Assembly (NCBI GenBank): GCA_018402155.1
Contig: JAGYJG010000001.1
Coordinates: 1,531,001-1,595,000 of the forward strand
Direction of reading: 5' to 3'
Length of the DNA: 64,000 nucleotides
Origin: Bacteroidia bacterium
GTDB lineage: Bacteria; Bacteroidota; Bacteroidia; NS11-12g; UBA9320
Shown: piece by piece, positions 9,238 to 18,894 of the stretch
Layout of the letters: each line of letters starts with the position of its first letter
Position numbering within the stretch: position 1 is the stretch's first letter
Made by a program: the position numbers and the translations under genes
Notes under the pieces: model-generated
Database searches by the model: none
What the model saw: only the letters and a program-made list of their open reading frames with translations
Told to the model about the DNA's origin: nothing

Positions 9238-10524
9238 TTATTTGTAATCTGCTACATCTACTTCATCTTTCAACCAGTCTTTTATTCGGTCAAATAATGC
9301 TGTTTTTTTTCTATCATGACCCAGTTGGTCTGCATTCACGTTTAGCGAAGCTCCGCTGCTTCGTTCCTCTGCCAATCCTCTCAGCACAAGTCCCACACTG
9401 GTAGCATATATGGGACTTTTTACCTCATCGACCATACCTTTAGCTAGGTGTTCATTAGGATACCCAATACGCGCATCAAGACCTGTAACGAACTCTGCCA
9501 GCTGAGCAATATGCTTTAATTGAGCGCCACCTCCAGTCAATACAATGCCACCAGCTAATTTTTTCTCCATATTGCTTGCTTTAATTTCGTAATACACTAG
9601 CTCCATTATCTCCTCTATGCGTGCTTGGATAATTTTACTTAAGTTTTTAATCGAAATTTCTCGTGCCTCTCTACCGCGTATGCCGGGTATGCTAACTATT
9701 TCATTTTCACTCAGCTCATTAGCAAGTGCGCTGCCAAATTTCACTTTGAGCAACTCTGCATGAGCCTTCATTACATTACACCCTTCTTTAATGTCTTCAG
9801 TAATAATGTTACCACCGTATGGAATAATCGCTGTGTGGCGTATAATATTTTCATGAAAGATAGCAACATCTGTAGTTCCGCCACCAATATCCACAAGTAC
9901 AACACCAGCTTCTAGCTCTTCTTTACTCAATACTGCCTCAGAAGATGCCAACGGCTCTAGGGCAAGCTCAGACACTTTTAATCCAGCTTTTTCAACGCAT
10001 TTGTAAATATTTTTTGCTGCAGCTATCTGACCAGTTATTATATGGAAATTTCCTTCCAACTTTACTCCTGCCATACCTACAGGATCAACTATACCAGGCT
10101 CATCATCTACAGTATAGTCTTGTGGGAGTACATGTATTATTCTATCTCCCGGTTTCACCGCAAGTTTAAACATATCATTCTCCAACTTTTTAAGGTCTTC
10201 TTTATCGATTTCAGCCTCCCCATCATTGCGTATAATCATGCCACGATGTTGCAAGCTATTGATGTGAGCTCCGGCTATACCAACCTGCACACGTTTAATG
10301 TCTACGTTGCTTTTTTCTGATGCTTCTTTTACAGCAGCCTGTATAGCTGCCACGGTTTTATCAATATTAGAAACTACCCCACGTGTCACGCCACCGTGCG
10401 ATGCCACCTTACCCATACCCAATATGTCTACTTTCCCATATTGGTTTGCACGCCCTACAATTACGCAAACTTTGGTAGTCCCTATATCTAGACCTACGAT
10501 GATTTTTTCTTGTGCTTCTTCCAT
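9238..10524 (-). CDS. ftsA: cell division protein FtsA
   Basis: About 428 residues from the ATG at 10524. FtsA is the actin-like ATPase that tethers FtsZ to the membrane. The phosphate-1 motif VGLDIGTTKVCVIVG is near the N-terminus, VLVDIGGGTTDVAIF forms phosphate-2 and GGIVLTGGGAQL the adenosine motif. A short C-terminal helix (FDRIKDWLKDEV) is a likely membrane-targeting peptide. An upstream TTG at 10539 would add five residues but overlaps ftsQ; I prefer ATG 10524, which lies one base after the ftsQ stop and gives a TAAATG-type junction. Confidence 0.95.
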   Translation of the reverse strand: MEEAQEKIIVGLDIGTTKVCVIVGRANQYGKVDILGMGKVASHGGVTRGVVSNIDKTVAAIQAAVKEASEKSNVDIKRVQVGIAGAHINSLQHRGMIIRNDGEAEIDKEDLKKLENDMFKLAVKPGDRIIHVLPQDYTVDDEPGIVDPVGMAGVKLEGNFHIITGQIAAAKNIYKCVEKAGLKVSELALEPLASSEAVLSKEELEAGVVLVDIGGGTTDVAIFHENIIRHTAIIPYGGNIITEDIKEGCNVMKAHAELLKVKFGSALANELSENEIVSIPGIRGREAREISIKNLSKIIQARIEEIMELVYYEIKASNMEKKLAGGIVLTGGGAQLKHIAQLAEFVTGLDARIGYPNEHLAKGMVDEVKSPIYATSVGLVLRGLAEERSSGASLNVNADQLGHDRKKTALFDRIKDWLKDEVDVADYK

Positions 10525-10525
10525 T

Positions 10526-11260
10526 TTATTTACAGACAATTTGATCTTTATATTTCAGGTTTATTATAGTGTACTTGTCCCAGCCTAAATAATTGAGCCC
10601 GTCACTATAAAATTGCATAAGCTTAGAAAACTTCTCTTCTACGTGCTCATTATCGCCAATTATAATGCGTTGGTTCTTGATTTTTGGTATAATTACAAGA
10701 TCACCATTACTTTCCACAAATATCTGCTCTGTAAGCGCTTCCATAAATGCATTTTCTTGCACATAGGTACTTAGTGTGTACACTTTCTTAATCATAGCTT
10801 TTGTTAAACGTCCATTAGCTATGGGTACTCTTGCTACATCTGTACCTAAAGCAGGTATAATTGTGAAGTCTTTCGCAATGTAATAGTCACCTTCATCATT
10901 GCCCATGATGCGCACTACAGGTACACGTTGCTCTATCTGAATCTTCAGCTCACCCCGAAGGTCAAAAGATACCTCAGCCTCTAGCACAGCAGGCATACCC
11001 TCGAGTTGTTTCTCTATAGTAGGTAACGATAGATTTTCCTGCGTTGTACCCAAAAGTCCACCACTAAACCACTCGCTTATTTTGTCGTTTATAAGCCTTT
11101 GCGTTATCAGCTGTTTTTCTACTGGAGCCTCTATTTCTATAGTTAGCTTCTCGCAAACTTGTTGAGTTTGTTTATTTTTTAGAACGACAAACAACGCTCC
11201 CAATACAGTAAGTGTCAATATATATATAGACTTGCGCAAATACGGCTTAAACTTGACCAT
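10526..11260 (-). CDS. ftsQ: cell division protein FtsQ
   Basis: 244 residues. There is a short cytoplasmic N-terminus, one membrane span (IYILTLTVLGALFVVL, residues 12-27) and a periplasmic part with a POTRA-like region followed by the FtsQ beta domain, ending in a LKYKDQIVCK tail. FtsQ links early cytoplasmic divisome parts to the periplasmic septal enzymes FtsW/FtsI. Sequence similarity in this family is low, so the call leans on size, topology and position between murC and ftsA, which is the standard place. It overlaps the end of murC by 14 bp. Confidence 0.85.
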   Translation of the reverse strand: MVKFKPYLRKSIYILTLTVLGALFVVLKNKQTQQVCEKLTIEIEAPVEKQLITQRLINDKISEWFSGGLLGTTQENLSLPTIEKQLEGMPAVLEAEVSFDLRGELKIQIEQRVPVVRIMGNDEGDYYIAKDFTIIPALGTDVARVPIANGRLTKAMIKKVYTLSTYVQENAFMEALTEQIFVESNGDLVIIPKIKNQRIIIGDNEHVEEKFSKLMQFYSDGLNYLGWDKYTIINLKYKDQIVCK

Positions 11261-12623
11261 AAAAATACTCTTTTAGGGGTTGTACAAGTCTATCTATATC
11301 ACCAGCACCTAATGTCAGTAGAATTTCTATTTTACAATTTTTCACTATATTCAGTGCATCTTCTTTTCTTATGCATCTTGCATTTTCTGAGGAGATTAAT
11401 TCTAGTAATGCTTCACTCGTTACCCCTTCTAGAGGCAATTCTCTTGCCGCATAAATAGGTAAAATAAAAAGTTCATCTACCTGCTCTAATTCTTTCGCAA
11501 AATCCACCATAAAATGCTGTGTCCGGCTAAATAGATGAGGTTGAAAAATTACCGAAATTTTTTTGTCTGGATAAAGCCTTTTCACCGAAGAAATAATGGC
11601 ATTCAACTCACTAGGATGGTGGGCGTAGTCGTCGATATAGATCACGTTTTCGCCAGTGAACACATACTCAAACCGCCTTTTAATGCCCTTAAAATTCGCT
11701 AACCCATCTTTCACGGATTCAAAGCTAACGCCTGATTTAAGAGTCATAAGTGCTGCCCCAACGGCATTTTCTAGGTTATGAGAACCAGGAATATTAAGAT
11801 ACAGATTCTTTAAAAATGGTTCTCCCAAGTTATTATGTATATTGAAGTGGGTCCCTGCTCCACTTTTTTTCAATGTCACTGCATAGTAGTCTGCCGTGCA
11901 ATCGTGTGCGGAGTAGCTCACACCCTCTATATGATGTGCGTTTCCTTTTGCATAAAACCTATTTTTCGATTCTTTAACCAAATTGGAAAATTGAGTATAA
12001 GAGGCCTCCAACTCTTCTTTGTTGCCATAGATATCGAGATGGTCAGCATCTGTACTAGTGACTATGGCAAAGTCTGGATTTAGATGCAGAAAAGAGCGAT
12101 CAAACTCATCTGCCTCAGTAACACTTATATGTCTTTTCCCGTTGCCTTCCTGGTAGTAGTAGTTACTTTTTAAATTGGCACTGATCCCCCCTAAAAATGC
12201 AGTAAATTGCACGTTAGAATGTTGCAATATAGCTGCCACAATACTACTTGTAGTGGTTTTTCCATGCGTACCAGCAACGCTTAGGTTAATAGTTTGTTTA
12301 GTGACTAGACCAAGTATCTCAGCGCGTTTTGCAAGAGTATATCCTTCATTTTTAAAATAGTTGAACAATATATTGTCTGTTGGTATAGCGGGCGTATAAA
12401 CCACCAAAACCTTATCTTTTTGGTCTATATAAACAGATGGTAAATTAACTACATCATCTTCAAAAGACACTATTATTCCTTCATCATTTAATTTGTAGGT
12501 GAGTGGGCTTGGTGTTTTATCATACCCTGAAACTATATAGTCTTGTGTGTGAAAATAGCGAGCCAAGGCGCTCATTCCTATGCCGCCTATCCCCACAAAG
12601 TATATGTACTTTTTATCTTTCAA
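11247..12623 (-). CDS. murC: UDP-N-acetylmuramate--L-alanine ligase MurC
   Basis: 458 residues. MurC adds the first amino acid, L-alanine, to UDP-MurNAc in the cytoplasm using ATP. The N-terminal Rossmann-type motif VGIGGIGMSALA (10-21) binds the UDP part. The Mur-ligase P-loop VAGTHGKTTTSS is at about 116-127, the HNLENAVGAA block follows, and DDYAHHPSE, a MurC hallmark, is in the C-terminal part. It overlaps murG upstream by 11 bp and ftsQ downstream by 14 bp. Confidence 0.96.
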   Translation of the reverse strand: MKDKKYIYFVGIGGIGMSALARYFHTQDYIVSGYDKTPSPLTYKLNDEGIIVSFEDDVVNLPSVYIDQKDKVLVVYTPAIPTDNILFNYFKNEGYTLAKRAEILGLVTKQTINLSVAGTHGKTTTSSIVAAILQHSNVQFTAFLGGISANLKSNYYYQEGNGKRHISVTEADEFDRSFLHLNPDFAIVTSTDADHLDIYGNKEELEASYTQFSNLVKESKNRFYAKGNAHHIEGVSYSAHDCTADYYAVTLKKSGAGTHFNIHNNLGEPFLKNLYLNIPGSHNLENAVGAALMTLKSGVSFESVKDGLANFKGIKRRFEYVFTGENVIYIDDYAHHPSELNAIISSVKRLYPDKKISVIFQPHLFSRTQHFMVDFAKELEQVDELFILPIYAARELPLEGVTSEALLELISSENARCIRKEDALNIVKNCKIEILLTLGAGDIDRLVQPLKEYFYGQV

Positions 12624-13701
12624 GGTTGTTCACTATCTCGTTTACTATACTTTGAGCTGCTAGAGGTAGTCCTAGCTTTAATATTTCGCGGCTTAAATCT
12701 TTTGTCAATTTTTCATCGTTTACAACCGATATAATTAGGTTTCCAAGCGCAGATTTAGCTTCTCCATCCTTACATAAAAGTGCAGCTTTTCTATTCACCA
12801 AACTCATTGCATTTTTTGTTTGGTGATCTTCGCTTACAAAAGGAGAAGGAACAAAAACAGTAGCTTTCCCTAATGCAGAAATCTCAGAAACAGACATGGC
12901 ACCTGCGCGACTTACAACGACATCTGCTGCAGCATAAGCTAGGTCCATCCGTTGTATAAAAGCGGTACGTACACCCCAACTAAATACACCAAAATCTCCC
13001 GAAAAGTTTTTCCCAGTTTGCCAAAGTAACTGTACACCTGCAGCTTCTAGCTGAGATATATTTTCATCAATTGCATCGTTTATAGTGCGTGCACCAAGGC
13101 TTCCACCAACTACGAGTACTGTTTTTTTCAATGGATTAAGCGAGAAATACTCTAAGGATTCTTTTCTAGTTGCACTACTTTCAAGAATATCTTGGCGAAT
13201 AGGATTACCCGTCATTACGATTTTTTCCTTTGGAAAAAATCGGTCCATCCCTTCGTAGGCTACACAAATTACTTTGGCAGTATTCTTCAAAAGTTTATTA
13301 GTAATACCGGGGTACGAATTTTGCTCTTGCAAAAAAACAGGTACACCCATTTTACTTGCCATAAAGTTAAGCGGTCCACTAGCATAGCCCCCTACGCCTA
13401 TAGTAAAATCAGGCTTAAAGTTCTTAATTATTTTGTAAGAATGCCACAAACTTGAAATCACTTTAATAGGTAGTAAAATATTTTTAGATGTAAATCGACG
13501 CTGCAATCCTGAAATCCAAAGACCGTGTATCTTGTATCCGGCTGCGGGAACTTTCTCCATCTCCATTTTACCTTTAGCGCCTACAAATTCTATACTACTC
13601 TTTGGGTATTGAATCATTATTTCATTTGCAATAGCTATAGCTGGGAAAATATGACCGCCTGTACCCCCACCTGATATAAGCACTTTGAAATTACGCTTCA
13701 T
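12613..13701 (-). CDS. murG: UDP-GlcNAc transferase MurG
   Basis: 362 residues. MurG is the GT28 glycosyltransferase that adds GlcNAc to lipid I, making lipid II on the inner face of the membrane. The GGGTGGHIFPA loop is at 11-21, GGYASGP follows, a central VVGGSLGARTIN motif is present, and SRAGAMSVSEI forms the nucleotide-sugar site. A longer frame opens at 13755, but it would run far into ftsW. ATG 13701, immediately before KRNFKVLISGGG and after an AG-rich stretch, gives the normal N-terminus and an 11-bp overlap with ftsW. Confidence 0.95.
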   Translation of the reverse strand: MKRNFKVLISGGGTGGHIFPAIAIANEIMIQYPKSSIEFVGAKGKMEMEKVPAAGYKIHGLWISGLQRRFTSKNILLPIKVISSLWHSYKIIKNFKPDFTIGVGGYASGPLNFMASKMGVPVFLQEQNSYPGITNKLLKNTAKVICVAYEGMDRFFPKEKIVMTGNPIRQDILESSATRKESLEYFSLNPLKKTVLVVGGSLGARTINDAIDENISQLEAAGVQLLWQTGKNFSGDFGVFSWGVRTAFIQRMDLAYAAADVVVSRAGAMSVSEISALGKATVFVPSPFVSEDHQTKNAMSLVNRKAALLCKDGEAKSALGNLIISVVNDEKLTKDLSREILKLGLPLAAQSIVNEIVNNLER

Positions 13702-14842
13702 GTTCTCTCTCTTGATAAATGGTTCTACTAGCACTAAGTATAATTCCAAAAGCAATACTCACAAATAAAATAGACGTACCGCCTCTACTGACAATTGGTA
13801 GTGCCAAACCGGTGACTGGTAAAAGATTGACAGCTACACCCATATTGATGAGTGCTTGCACTACCAAACTAAATGCAAGCCCTATTGACAATAATGCAGC
13901 AAGCGAGTTATCTGATTTTAGAACAATGCGGAAAGCCCTATAAAGAAGTAGCAGATAAAGCACCATAAGCGCTAAACCGCCAAACACACTTCCATACTCC
14001 TCAATAACAATAGCGTAAATAAAATCGGCAAAAGGTGAGGGTAAAAAATTCTTTTGGCGGCTCCTTCCCGGACCTGTACCAGTGAATCCTCCACGAGCTA
14101 CAGCTATTTTTGCTTGTCTACTTTGGTAGGTTCCTCCATCTTCACTACCATCTGTAAATGCAGTAATTCGACTTTTCATAGTAGCAATACGGCCAAATTC
14201 TACATCAGTATTCATAACATAGGCAAAAGCGCTACCTAGTACTAAAGCACCAATACCCATCAGTAAAACAACTTGTTTAAGGGGTATTCTACCTAAAAAC
14301 AACACCAACATACTCGTAAGAAAAAGAACAGCCGAAGTGCTAAAGTCTTCAGGAAATATAAGTAGACAGATAAAAAGGATAACACCTAAAATAGGTAATA
14401 ATGTTTTTTTAAAGTCATGCACCTCCCCTTGCCTTTTGGCCATAAACCGCGCTACGTAAGCCACTAAGGCAAGCTTCGCAAAGTCCGAAGTTTGCACAGT
14501 AAGACCAATGCCCGGGAGCATCACCCAACGTCGAGCATCATTTATTTCTACACCAAACAAAAGAGTATAAATAAGTAGCGGTACTGATAAAATGAGCATT
14601 ATTTGGGCAATTCTAGAAAAATACTGAATGTTGACCATATGTGTGAGCCACATTGTAAACAAGCCAAAAACCAACAACGCAGAGTGTTTCAAAAGATAAT
14701 ATTCCGTATCACCTCCCCTTTTTTGCCACGCCATAGTACCGGTACTACTATACACAGCCAATACACCATAAATAGATAGTGCAAATACTACAAACCAAAT
14801 GTATGGATCGCCCTTCAGATATTTTCCTAAAAGTTCTTTCAC
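13691..14842 (-). CDS. ftsW: septal peptidoglycan polymerase FtsW
   Basis: 383 residues with about ten hydrophobic spans. It is a SEDS-family glycosyltransferase that polymerises lipid II during septation, working with FtsI. Family marks are GTGPGRSRQKNFLPSPFADFIYAIVIEEYG-like sequence around the large extracellular loop (the conserved G-x-G-x-S-x-QK and P-x-SDFIF region) and the late LPVTGLALPIVSRGGTS segment. It lies between murD and murG in the usual dcw place. ATG overlaps the murD stop by 4 bp. Confidence 0.95.
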   Translation of the reverse strand: MKELLGKYLKGDPYIWFVVFALSIYGVLAVYSSTGTMAWQKRGGDTEYYLLKHSALLVFGLFTMWLTHMVNIQYFSRIAQIMLILSVPLLIYTLLFGVEINDARRWVMLPGIGLTVQTSDFAKLALVAYVARFMAKRQGEVHDFKKTLLPILGVILFICLLIFPEDFSTSAVLFLTSMLVLFLGRIPLKQVVLLMGIGALVLGSAFAYVMNTDVEFGRIATMKSRITAFTDGSEDGGTYQSRQAKIAVARGGFTGTGPGRSRQKNFLPSPFADFIYAIVIEEYGSVFGGLALMVLYLLLLYRAFRIVLKSDNSLAALLSIGLAFSLVVQALINMGVAVNLLPVTGLALPIVSRGGTSILFVSIAFGIILSASRTIYQEREHEA

Positions 14843-16182
14843 AGTCCTCTTACTGCTCTTTTAAATTGATTGCCCCTATCTTGGTAGTTTTCAAATAAAT
14901 CAAAAGATGCACAGGCCGGCGATAAAAGAACAGTCTCTCCAGTTTCTCCTAGGCCATAAGCCAAATCTACCGCCTCTTGTGCAGAGCCAGCATTTATCAT
15001 CATATCTACATCCTTTCGAAAGGCCTGATGTAGCTTCATATTGTTTTTTCCAAGGCATACTATAACTCGTACTTTAGCCTTCACTAGTGGACTCAAGGCT
15101 TCATAGTCATTTCCTTTATCTACACCGCCTGCAATCCAAATGATAGATTCTGGTACCGACTCTAGCGCATACCACGCAGCATTTACGTTAGTTGCCTTAC
15201 TGTCATTTATAAAACTAATGCCCTTTACCTTCCCTACATACTCTAGCCTATGCTCTACATTTTTGAAATCAGACAGACTTGCTCTAATACTTTCTTTTCT
15301 AATGAGCAATGAGCTGGCTATAATAGATGCCGCCATACTATTGTACGTATTGTGTTTACCTGCAATTGTTAATTGATTTATTGACATATTAAATTCTGTT
15401 TTTGGTTTATTTAATTTTATATTGATCATTTTATCTTCAACCCATGCACCCTCTTCCAAAGGTCCACCGTCATGGGTAAACGGAATTAATTTTGCACTAG
15501 ACGTGCTATTTTTTAAATAAGACACCACATCGGCATCATCAGCACAATAGATAAATTTTTGATCTACTGATTGATTTTGATTTATTCTAAACTTAGAGGC
15601 TATATATGCTTGATAAGTATCATATCTGTCTAAATGGTCTGGGCTAATATTAAGAAGTACCGCATAATCTAGCGCCACAGTGAACATTCCATCTAGCTGA
15701 AAACTACTGATTTCTAAAACGTAGTAGTCCTTATCATTTAGCGCTACTTGCTTTGCAAAACTTAGACCCACATTTCCGGCCATGCCTACATTTAGTCCGG
15801 CCCCTTGCAAAAGGTGGTAGGTAAGCAAAGTAGTAGTAGTTTTACCATTAGTGCCAGTGATGCCTATAAGAGTTGCTTGTGTGTATGCTGCCGCAAATTC
15901 TATTTCGCCTACCACCGGTATATCTTTTGCACGCGCTTTATTCACAATATCTACATCTTCCGCTATTCCTGGACTTTTTACTATTTTCTCAGCACTCAAT
16001 ATTTTAGCTTCATCATGGCCTCCTTCTTCATAGGCTATAGCATAGGAGTCTAGTTCATCTTTAAAGCTTGATTTTATAATACCATTGTCGCTTACCCAAA
16101 CTTCAAAGCCTTGTTTTTGAGCAAGTATGGCTGTACCCACCCCACTTTCTCCTGCACCAAGTATAGCTACGAGTTTACTCAT
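14839..16182 (-). CDS. murD: UDP-N-acetylmuramoyl-L-alanine--D-glutamate ligase MurD
   Basis: 447 residues. MurD adds D-glutamate to UDP-MurNAc-L-Ala. Visible are the N-terminal GAGESGVGTA UDP-binding loop (9-18), the P-loop GITGTNGKTTTT at about 107-118, an ISPDHLDRY block that supplies metal-binding His/Asp, the KHNTYNSMAA segment and NDSKATNVNA with its conserved lysine and Asn. Length is typical. The start lies 4 bp after mraY and the end overlaps ftsW by 4 bp. Confidence 0.96.
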   Translation of the reverse strand: MSKLVAILGAGESGVGTAILAQKQGFEVWVSDNGIIKSSFKDELDSYAIAYEEGGHDEAKILSAEKIVKSPGIAEDVDIVNKARAKDIPVVGEIEFAAAYTQATLIGITGTNGKTTTTLLTYHLLQGAGLNVGMAGNVGLSFAKQVALNDKDYYVLEISSFQLDGMFTVALDYAVLLNISPDHLDRYDTYQAYIASKFRINQNQSVDQKFIYCADDADVVSYLKNSTSSAKLIPFTHDGGPLEEGAWVEDKMINIKLNKPKTEFNMSINQLTIAGKHNTYNSMAASIIASSLLIRKESIRASLSDFKNVEHRLEYVGKVKGISFINDSKATNVNAAWYALESVPESIIWIAGGVDKGNDYEALSPLVKAKVRVIVCLGKNNMKLHQAFRKDVDMMINAGSAQEAVDLAYGLGETGETVLLSPACASFDLFENYQDRGNQFKRAVRGL

Positions 16183-16186
16183 TTCA

Positions 16187-17437
16187 TTATCTTAGCTTAA
16201 AGGTTATAATGGTGAAAATGGCAAGCATAATACCGACTATCCAAAAGCGAGTAACAATTTTGGGTTCTGCATATCCTAGTTTTTGATAATGGTGATGAAG
16301 CGGTGACATTTTAAAAATACGTCTTCCTTCTCCATACTTCTTTTTAGTGTATTTAAAATAGCTGACTTGCAGCATAACACTAAGATTTTCCACTAAAAAA
16401 ACTCCGCACAGTATAGGTAGCACCAATTCTTTGCGTATCATCAAAGCCAATACAGCTATCACTCCTCCCAAAGCTAAACTTCCAGTATCTCCCATGAAGA
16501 CCTGTGCCGGAAAACTATTATACCATAAAAAACCTATACAAGCGCCGGCCAAAGATGCCGCATATATTACAAGCTCTCCTTGATTTGGTATAAACATTAT
16601 ATTTAGATAATCAGAGAAAATAAGGTTTCCACTCACGAAAGCGAGCACCGCCAGAGTAACACTAATAATTGCAGAACTACCTGCCGCTAATCCGTCAATA
16701 CCGTCAGTAAGATTTGCCCCATTAGAAACAGCAGTGATAACCAGCACTACTACCAGCATAAAAACAATCCATGACCATTTCTTTGCTGAAGAATCACTCA
16801 TCCAAAACAATACTTTAGAATAATCTAGTTCATGAGTTTTTACAAAAGGCAGCGTAGTTGTAGTACTTTTTATATCCTTGAAATACTTTAACTGTCCATT
16901 TATATTTATAACCTTTGCATTTAGTGGCGCTTCTTGTATCGTAGCCACAGTATATTGTTCACGTACTACCACATCGTCGTCAAAATGCAGTACTAAGGCT
17001 ACAATGACACCAAGGCCTACTTGCCCCACAACTTTAAATCTACCTGCAAGGCCTGCTTTATTTTTTTTATAAATTTTTATGTAGTCATCTATAAAACCGA
17101 TAGCTCCGAGCCAAACTGTACTAAATATCATCAACTGAATATAAATATTATCGAGCTTAGCAAAAAGCAGCGTTGGCACCAATATCGCAGCAAGTATGAT
17201 AAGTCCGCCCATTGTAGGCGTGCCGCGTTTAGCCTCTTCACCATCTAAACCAAGCGTGCGGATGGTTTCTGAAGCTTGTAAACTGCGTAATCGTTCGATA
17301 AGACTTTTACCAAATAAAAGGGATATAATTAATGATACAATAACGGCTAATGAAGCTCTAAATGAAATATACTGAAACACCCCTGCACCGGTCAGGTTGT
17401 ACGTACTTTGAAGATAGTCGAACAAATGATATAACAT
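16187..17437 (-). CDS. mraY: phospho-N-acetylmuramoyl-pentapeptide transferase MraY
   Basis: 416 residues, polytopic. MraY transfers phospho-MurNAc-pentapeptide to undecaprenyl phosphate, giving lipid I. Seen are [18 protein letters not shown] with the metal-binding aspartates, [12 protein letters not shown], a [10 protein letters not shown] motif and the HHHYQKLG histidine loop. It is about 55 residues longer than the E. coli enzyme because of a soluble insertion around residues 150-215 (rich in V, T, K), which I believe is usual in Bacteroidota. It shares one base with the murE stop (TAATG). Confidence 0.96.
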   Translation of the reverse strand: MLYHLFDYLQSTYNLTGAGVFQYISFRASLAVIVSLIISLLFGKSLIERLRSLQASETIRTLGLDGEEAKRGTPTMGGLIILAAILVPTLLFAKLDNIYIQLMIFSTVWLGAIGFIDDYIKIYKKNKAGLAGRFKVVGQVGLGVIVALVLHFDDDVVVREQYTVATIQEAPLNAKVININGQLKYFKDIKSTTTTLPFVKTHELDYSKVLFWMSDSSAKKWSWIVFMLVVVLVITAVSNGANLTDGIDGLAAGSSAIISVTLAVLAFVSGNLIFSDYLNIMFIPNQGELVIYAASLAGACIGFLWYNSFPAQVFMGDTGSLALGGVIAVLALMIRKELVLPILCGVFLVENLSVMLQVSYFKYTKKKYGEGRRIFKMSPLHHHYQKLGYAEPKIVTRFWIVGIMLAIFTIITFKLR

Positions 17438-18894
17438 TACTCTTTGATTTGTTTAAGGTTCTTAATTAGTATTATTTTATCGTCAAATGGATATCTTACA
17501 CCCATAACTTCCTGGTAAGTTTCGTGTCCTTTTCCCGCTACCAGTATTATATCTCCTTCTTTACTTAGACTTATAGCAGTTTTAATTGCTTCTTCTCTAT
17601 TGGTTATTTTTAGCACTTTTTTGAAGTGCTGCGGACTTACGCCATTCATCATTTGCTCAATTATCTCATCAGGGTTCTCAGTACGGGGATTATCACTAGT
17701 GAGTATAACACGATTGCTACTTTCACAAGCTACACGTGCCATTATGGGTCTTTTCTCTTGATCTCTGTCTCCGCCACAACCTATTACAGTGATAAGTTCC
17801 TCATTGGTTGTCCGCAGCGCATTGATTGTATCTACTACATTTTGTAGTGCATCTGGCGTGTGAGCATAATCCACGATGGCAGTTATTCCTGCTACTTTTA
17901 CGTGCTGAAAACGTCCGTCTACACTGTTTAAGGTACTCAGTGCTTTTACTATATCTGTATGTTCTTTGCCAAGCAAAAAAGCAGCTCCGTACACTGCCAA
18001 AATATTATACGCATTAAATTTCCCTACCAATCTGAGCCATACCTCAGTCTGGCGGATATCTAAAAGCATTCCATTAAAATCACTTTCTATTATACGTGTT
18101 TTAAAATCACTCACAGATTTTAAACTGTACGTATAGATGGTAGCTTTTGTATTTTGCACCATAATCTTACCGTTTTTATCGTCATTGTTAGTTAGTACAA
18201 AGGCGTCATTACTGAGGTTATCAAAAAGTAACTTTTTAGTATATAGGTATTCTTTAAATGTCGTATGGTAATCAAGATGGTCATGGGTAATATTTGAAAA
18301 GATAGCCCCATTGAAATCTAAGCCTACAGTTCTATGCTGATGAAGTGCATGAGAACTTACCTCCATAAAAGCGTATTCGCAATTGGCGTTCACCATATCG
18401 GCGAGCAACTCATTGATGCGTACACTATTGGGCGTAGTGTGTGTGCTGGTGCTATCTACTCCATTGATACTATATTTGATGGTAGAGAGCAAACCACAAG
18501 TATGTCCCAAAGCCATAAAACATTGATAAAGCATTGTGGCAATAGATGTCTTGCCATTGGTACCGGTAACCCCTACAAGCCTTAACTTTTTACTGGGATT
18601 ATCATAATATTCCGCTGCCAAATACCCGAGGGCTTGTGAAGCGTTATCTACCAAAACATAGGTAGCTTGTCCTATTTTAGCTGGAAGTTCTTCACACACT
18701 ATTACACCTGCACCATTCGCTAAAGCTTGCTCTACATATAAGTGCCCATTGGTAGAAGCCCCACGTGTAGCCGCAAACAAAAATCCACTTCTCACTGCTC
18801 TAGAATCTAAGGATAAGCCTGTAACTTGCACTGCTGTATTCCCTATAACTTTTATAGGTGTTATGGACGTCATTATGTTGCTTAGTATTTTCAA
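17437..18894 (-). CDS. murE: UDP-MurNAc-tripeptide ligase MurE (predicted meso-DAP type)
   Basis: 485 residues. MurE adds the third residue of the stem peptide. The P-loop [14 protein letters not shown] is at about 108-121, and the [23 protein letters not shown] and YAHTPDAL blocks are all present. Residues 401-404 read DNPR, the motif of meso-diaminopimelate-adding enzymes (lysine-adding enzymes lack that Arg), so the peptidoglycan is predicted to be DAP type. Starts at ATG 18894, overlapping the ftsI stop by 4 bp. Confidence 0.96.
   Translation of the reverse strand: MKILSNIMTSITPIKVIGNTAVQVTGLSLDSRAVRSGFLFAATRGASTNGHLYVEQALANGAGVIVCEELPAKIGQATYVLVDNASQALGYLAAEYYDNPSKKLRLVGVTGTNGKTSIATMLYQCFMALGHTCGLLSTIKYSINGVDSTSTHTTPNSVRINELLADMVNANCEYAFMEVSSHALHQHRTVGLDFNGAIFSNITHDHLDYHTTFKEYLYTKKLLFDNLSNDAFVLTNNDDKNGKIMVQNTKATIYTYSLKSVSDFKTRIIESDFNGMLLDIRQTEVWLRLVGKFNAYNILAVYGAAFLLGKEHTDIVKALSTLNSVDGRFQHVKVAGITAIVDYAHTPDALQNVVDTINALRTTNEELITVIGCGGDRDQEKRPIMARVACESSNRVILTSDNPRTENPDEIIEQMMNGVSPQHFKKVLKITNREEAIKTAISLSKEGDIILVAGKGHETYQEVMGVRYPFDDKIILIKNLKQIKE

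Noticed and set aside
13702-13755. Longer N-terminus for murG
   Set aside because: The extra 18 codons overlap ftsW and are not like any MurG start; ATG 13701 fits the family.
17174-17189. Sigma-54-like promoter TGGCACC-n4-TCGCA, plus strand
   Set aside because: Good GG-n10-GC spacing, but it lies inside mraY antisense to it with no plus-strand gene downstream; the codons there explain the sequence.
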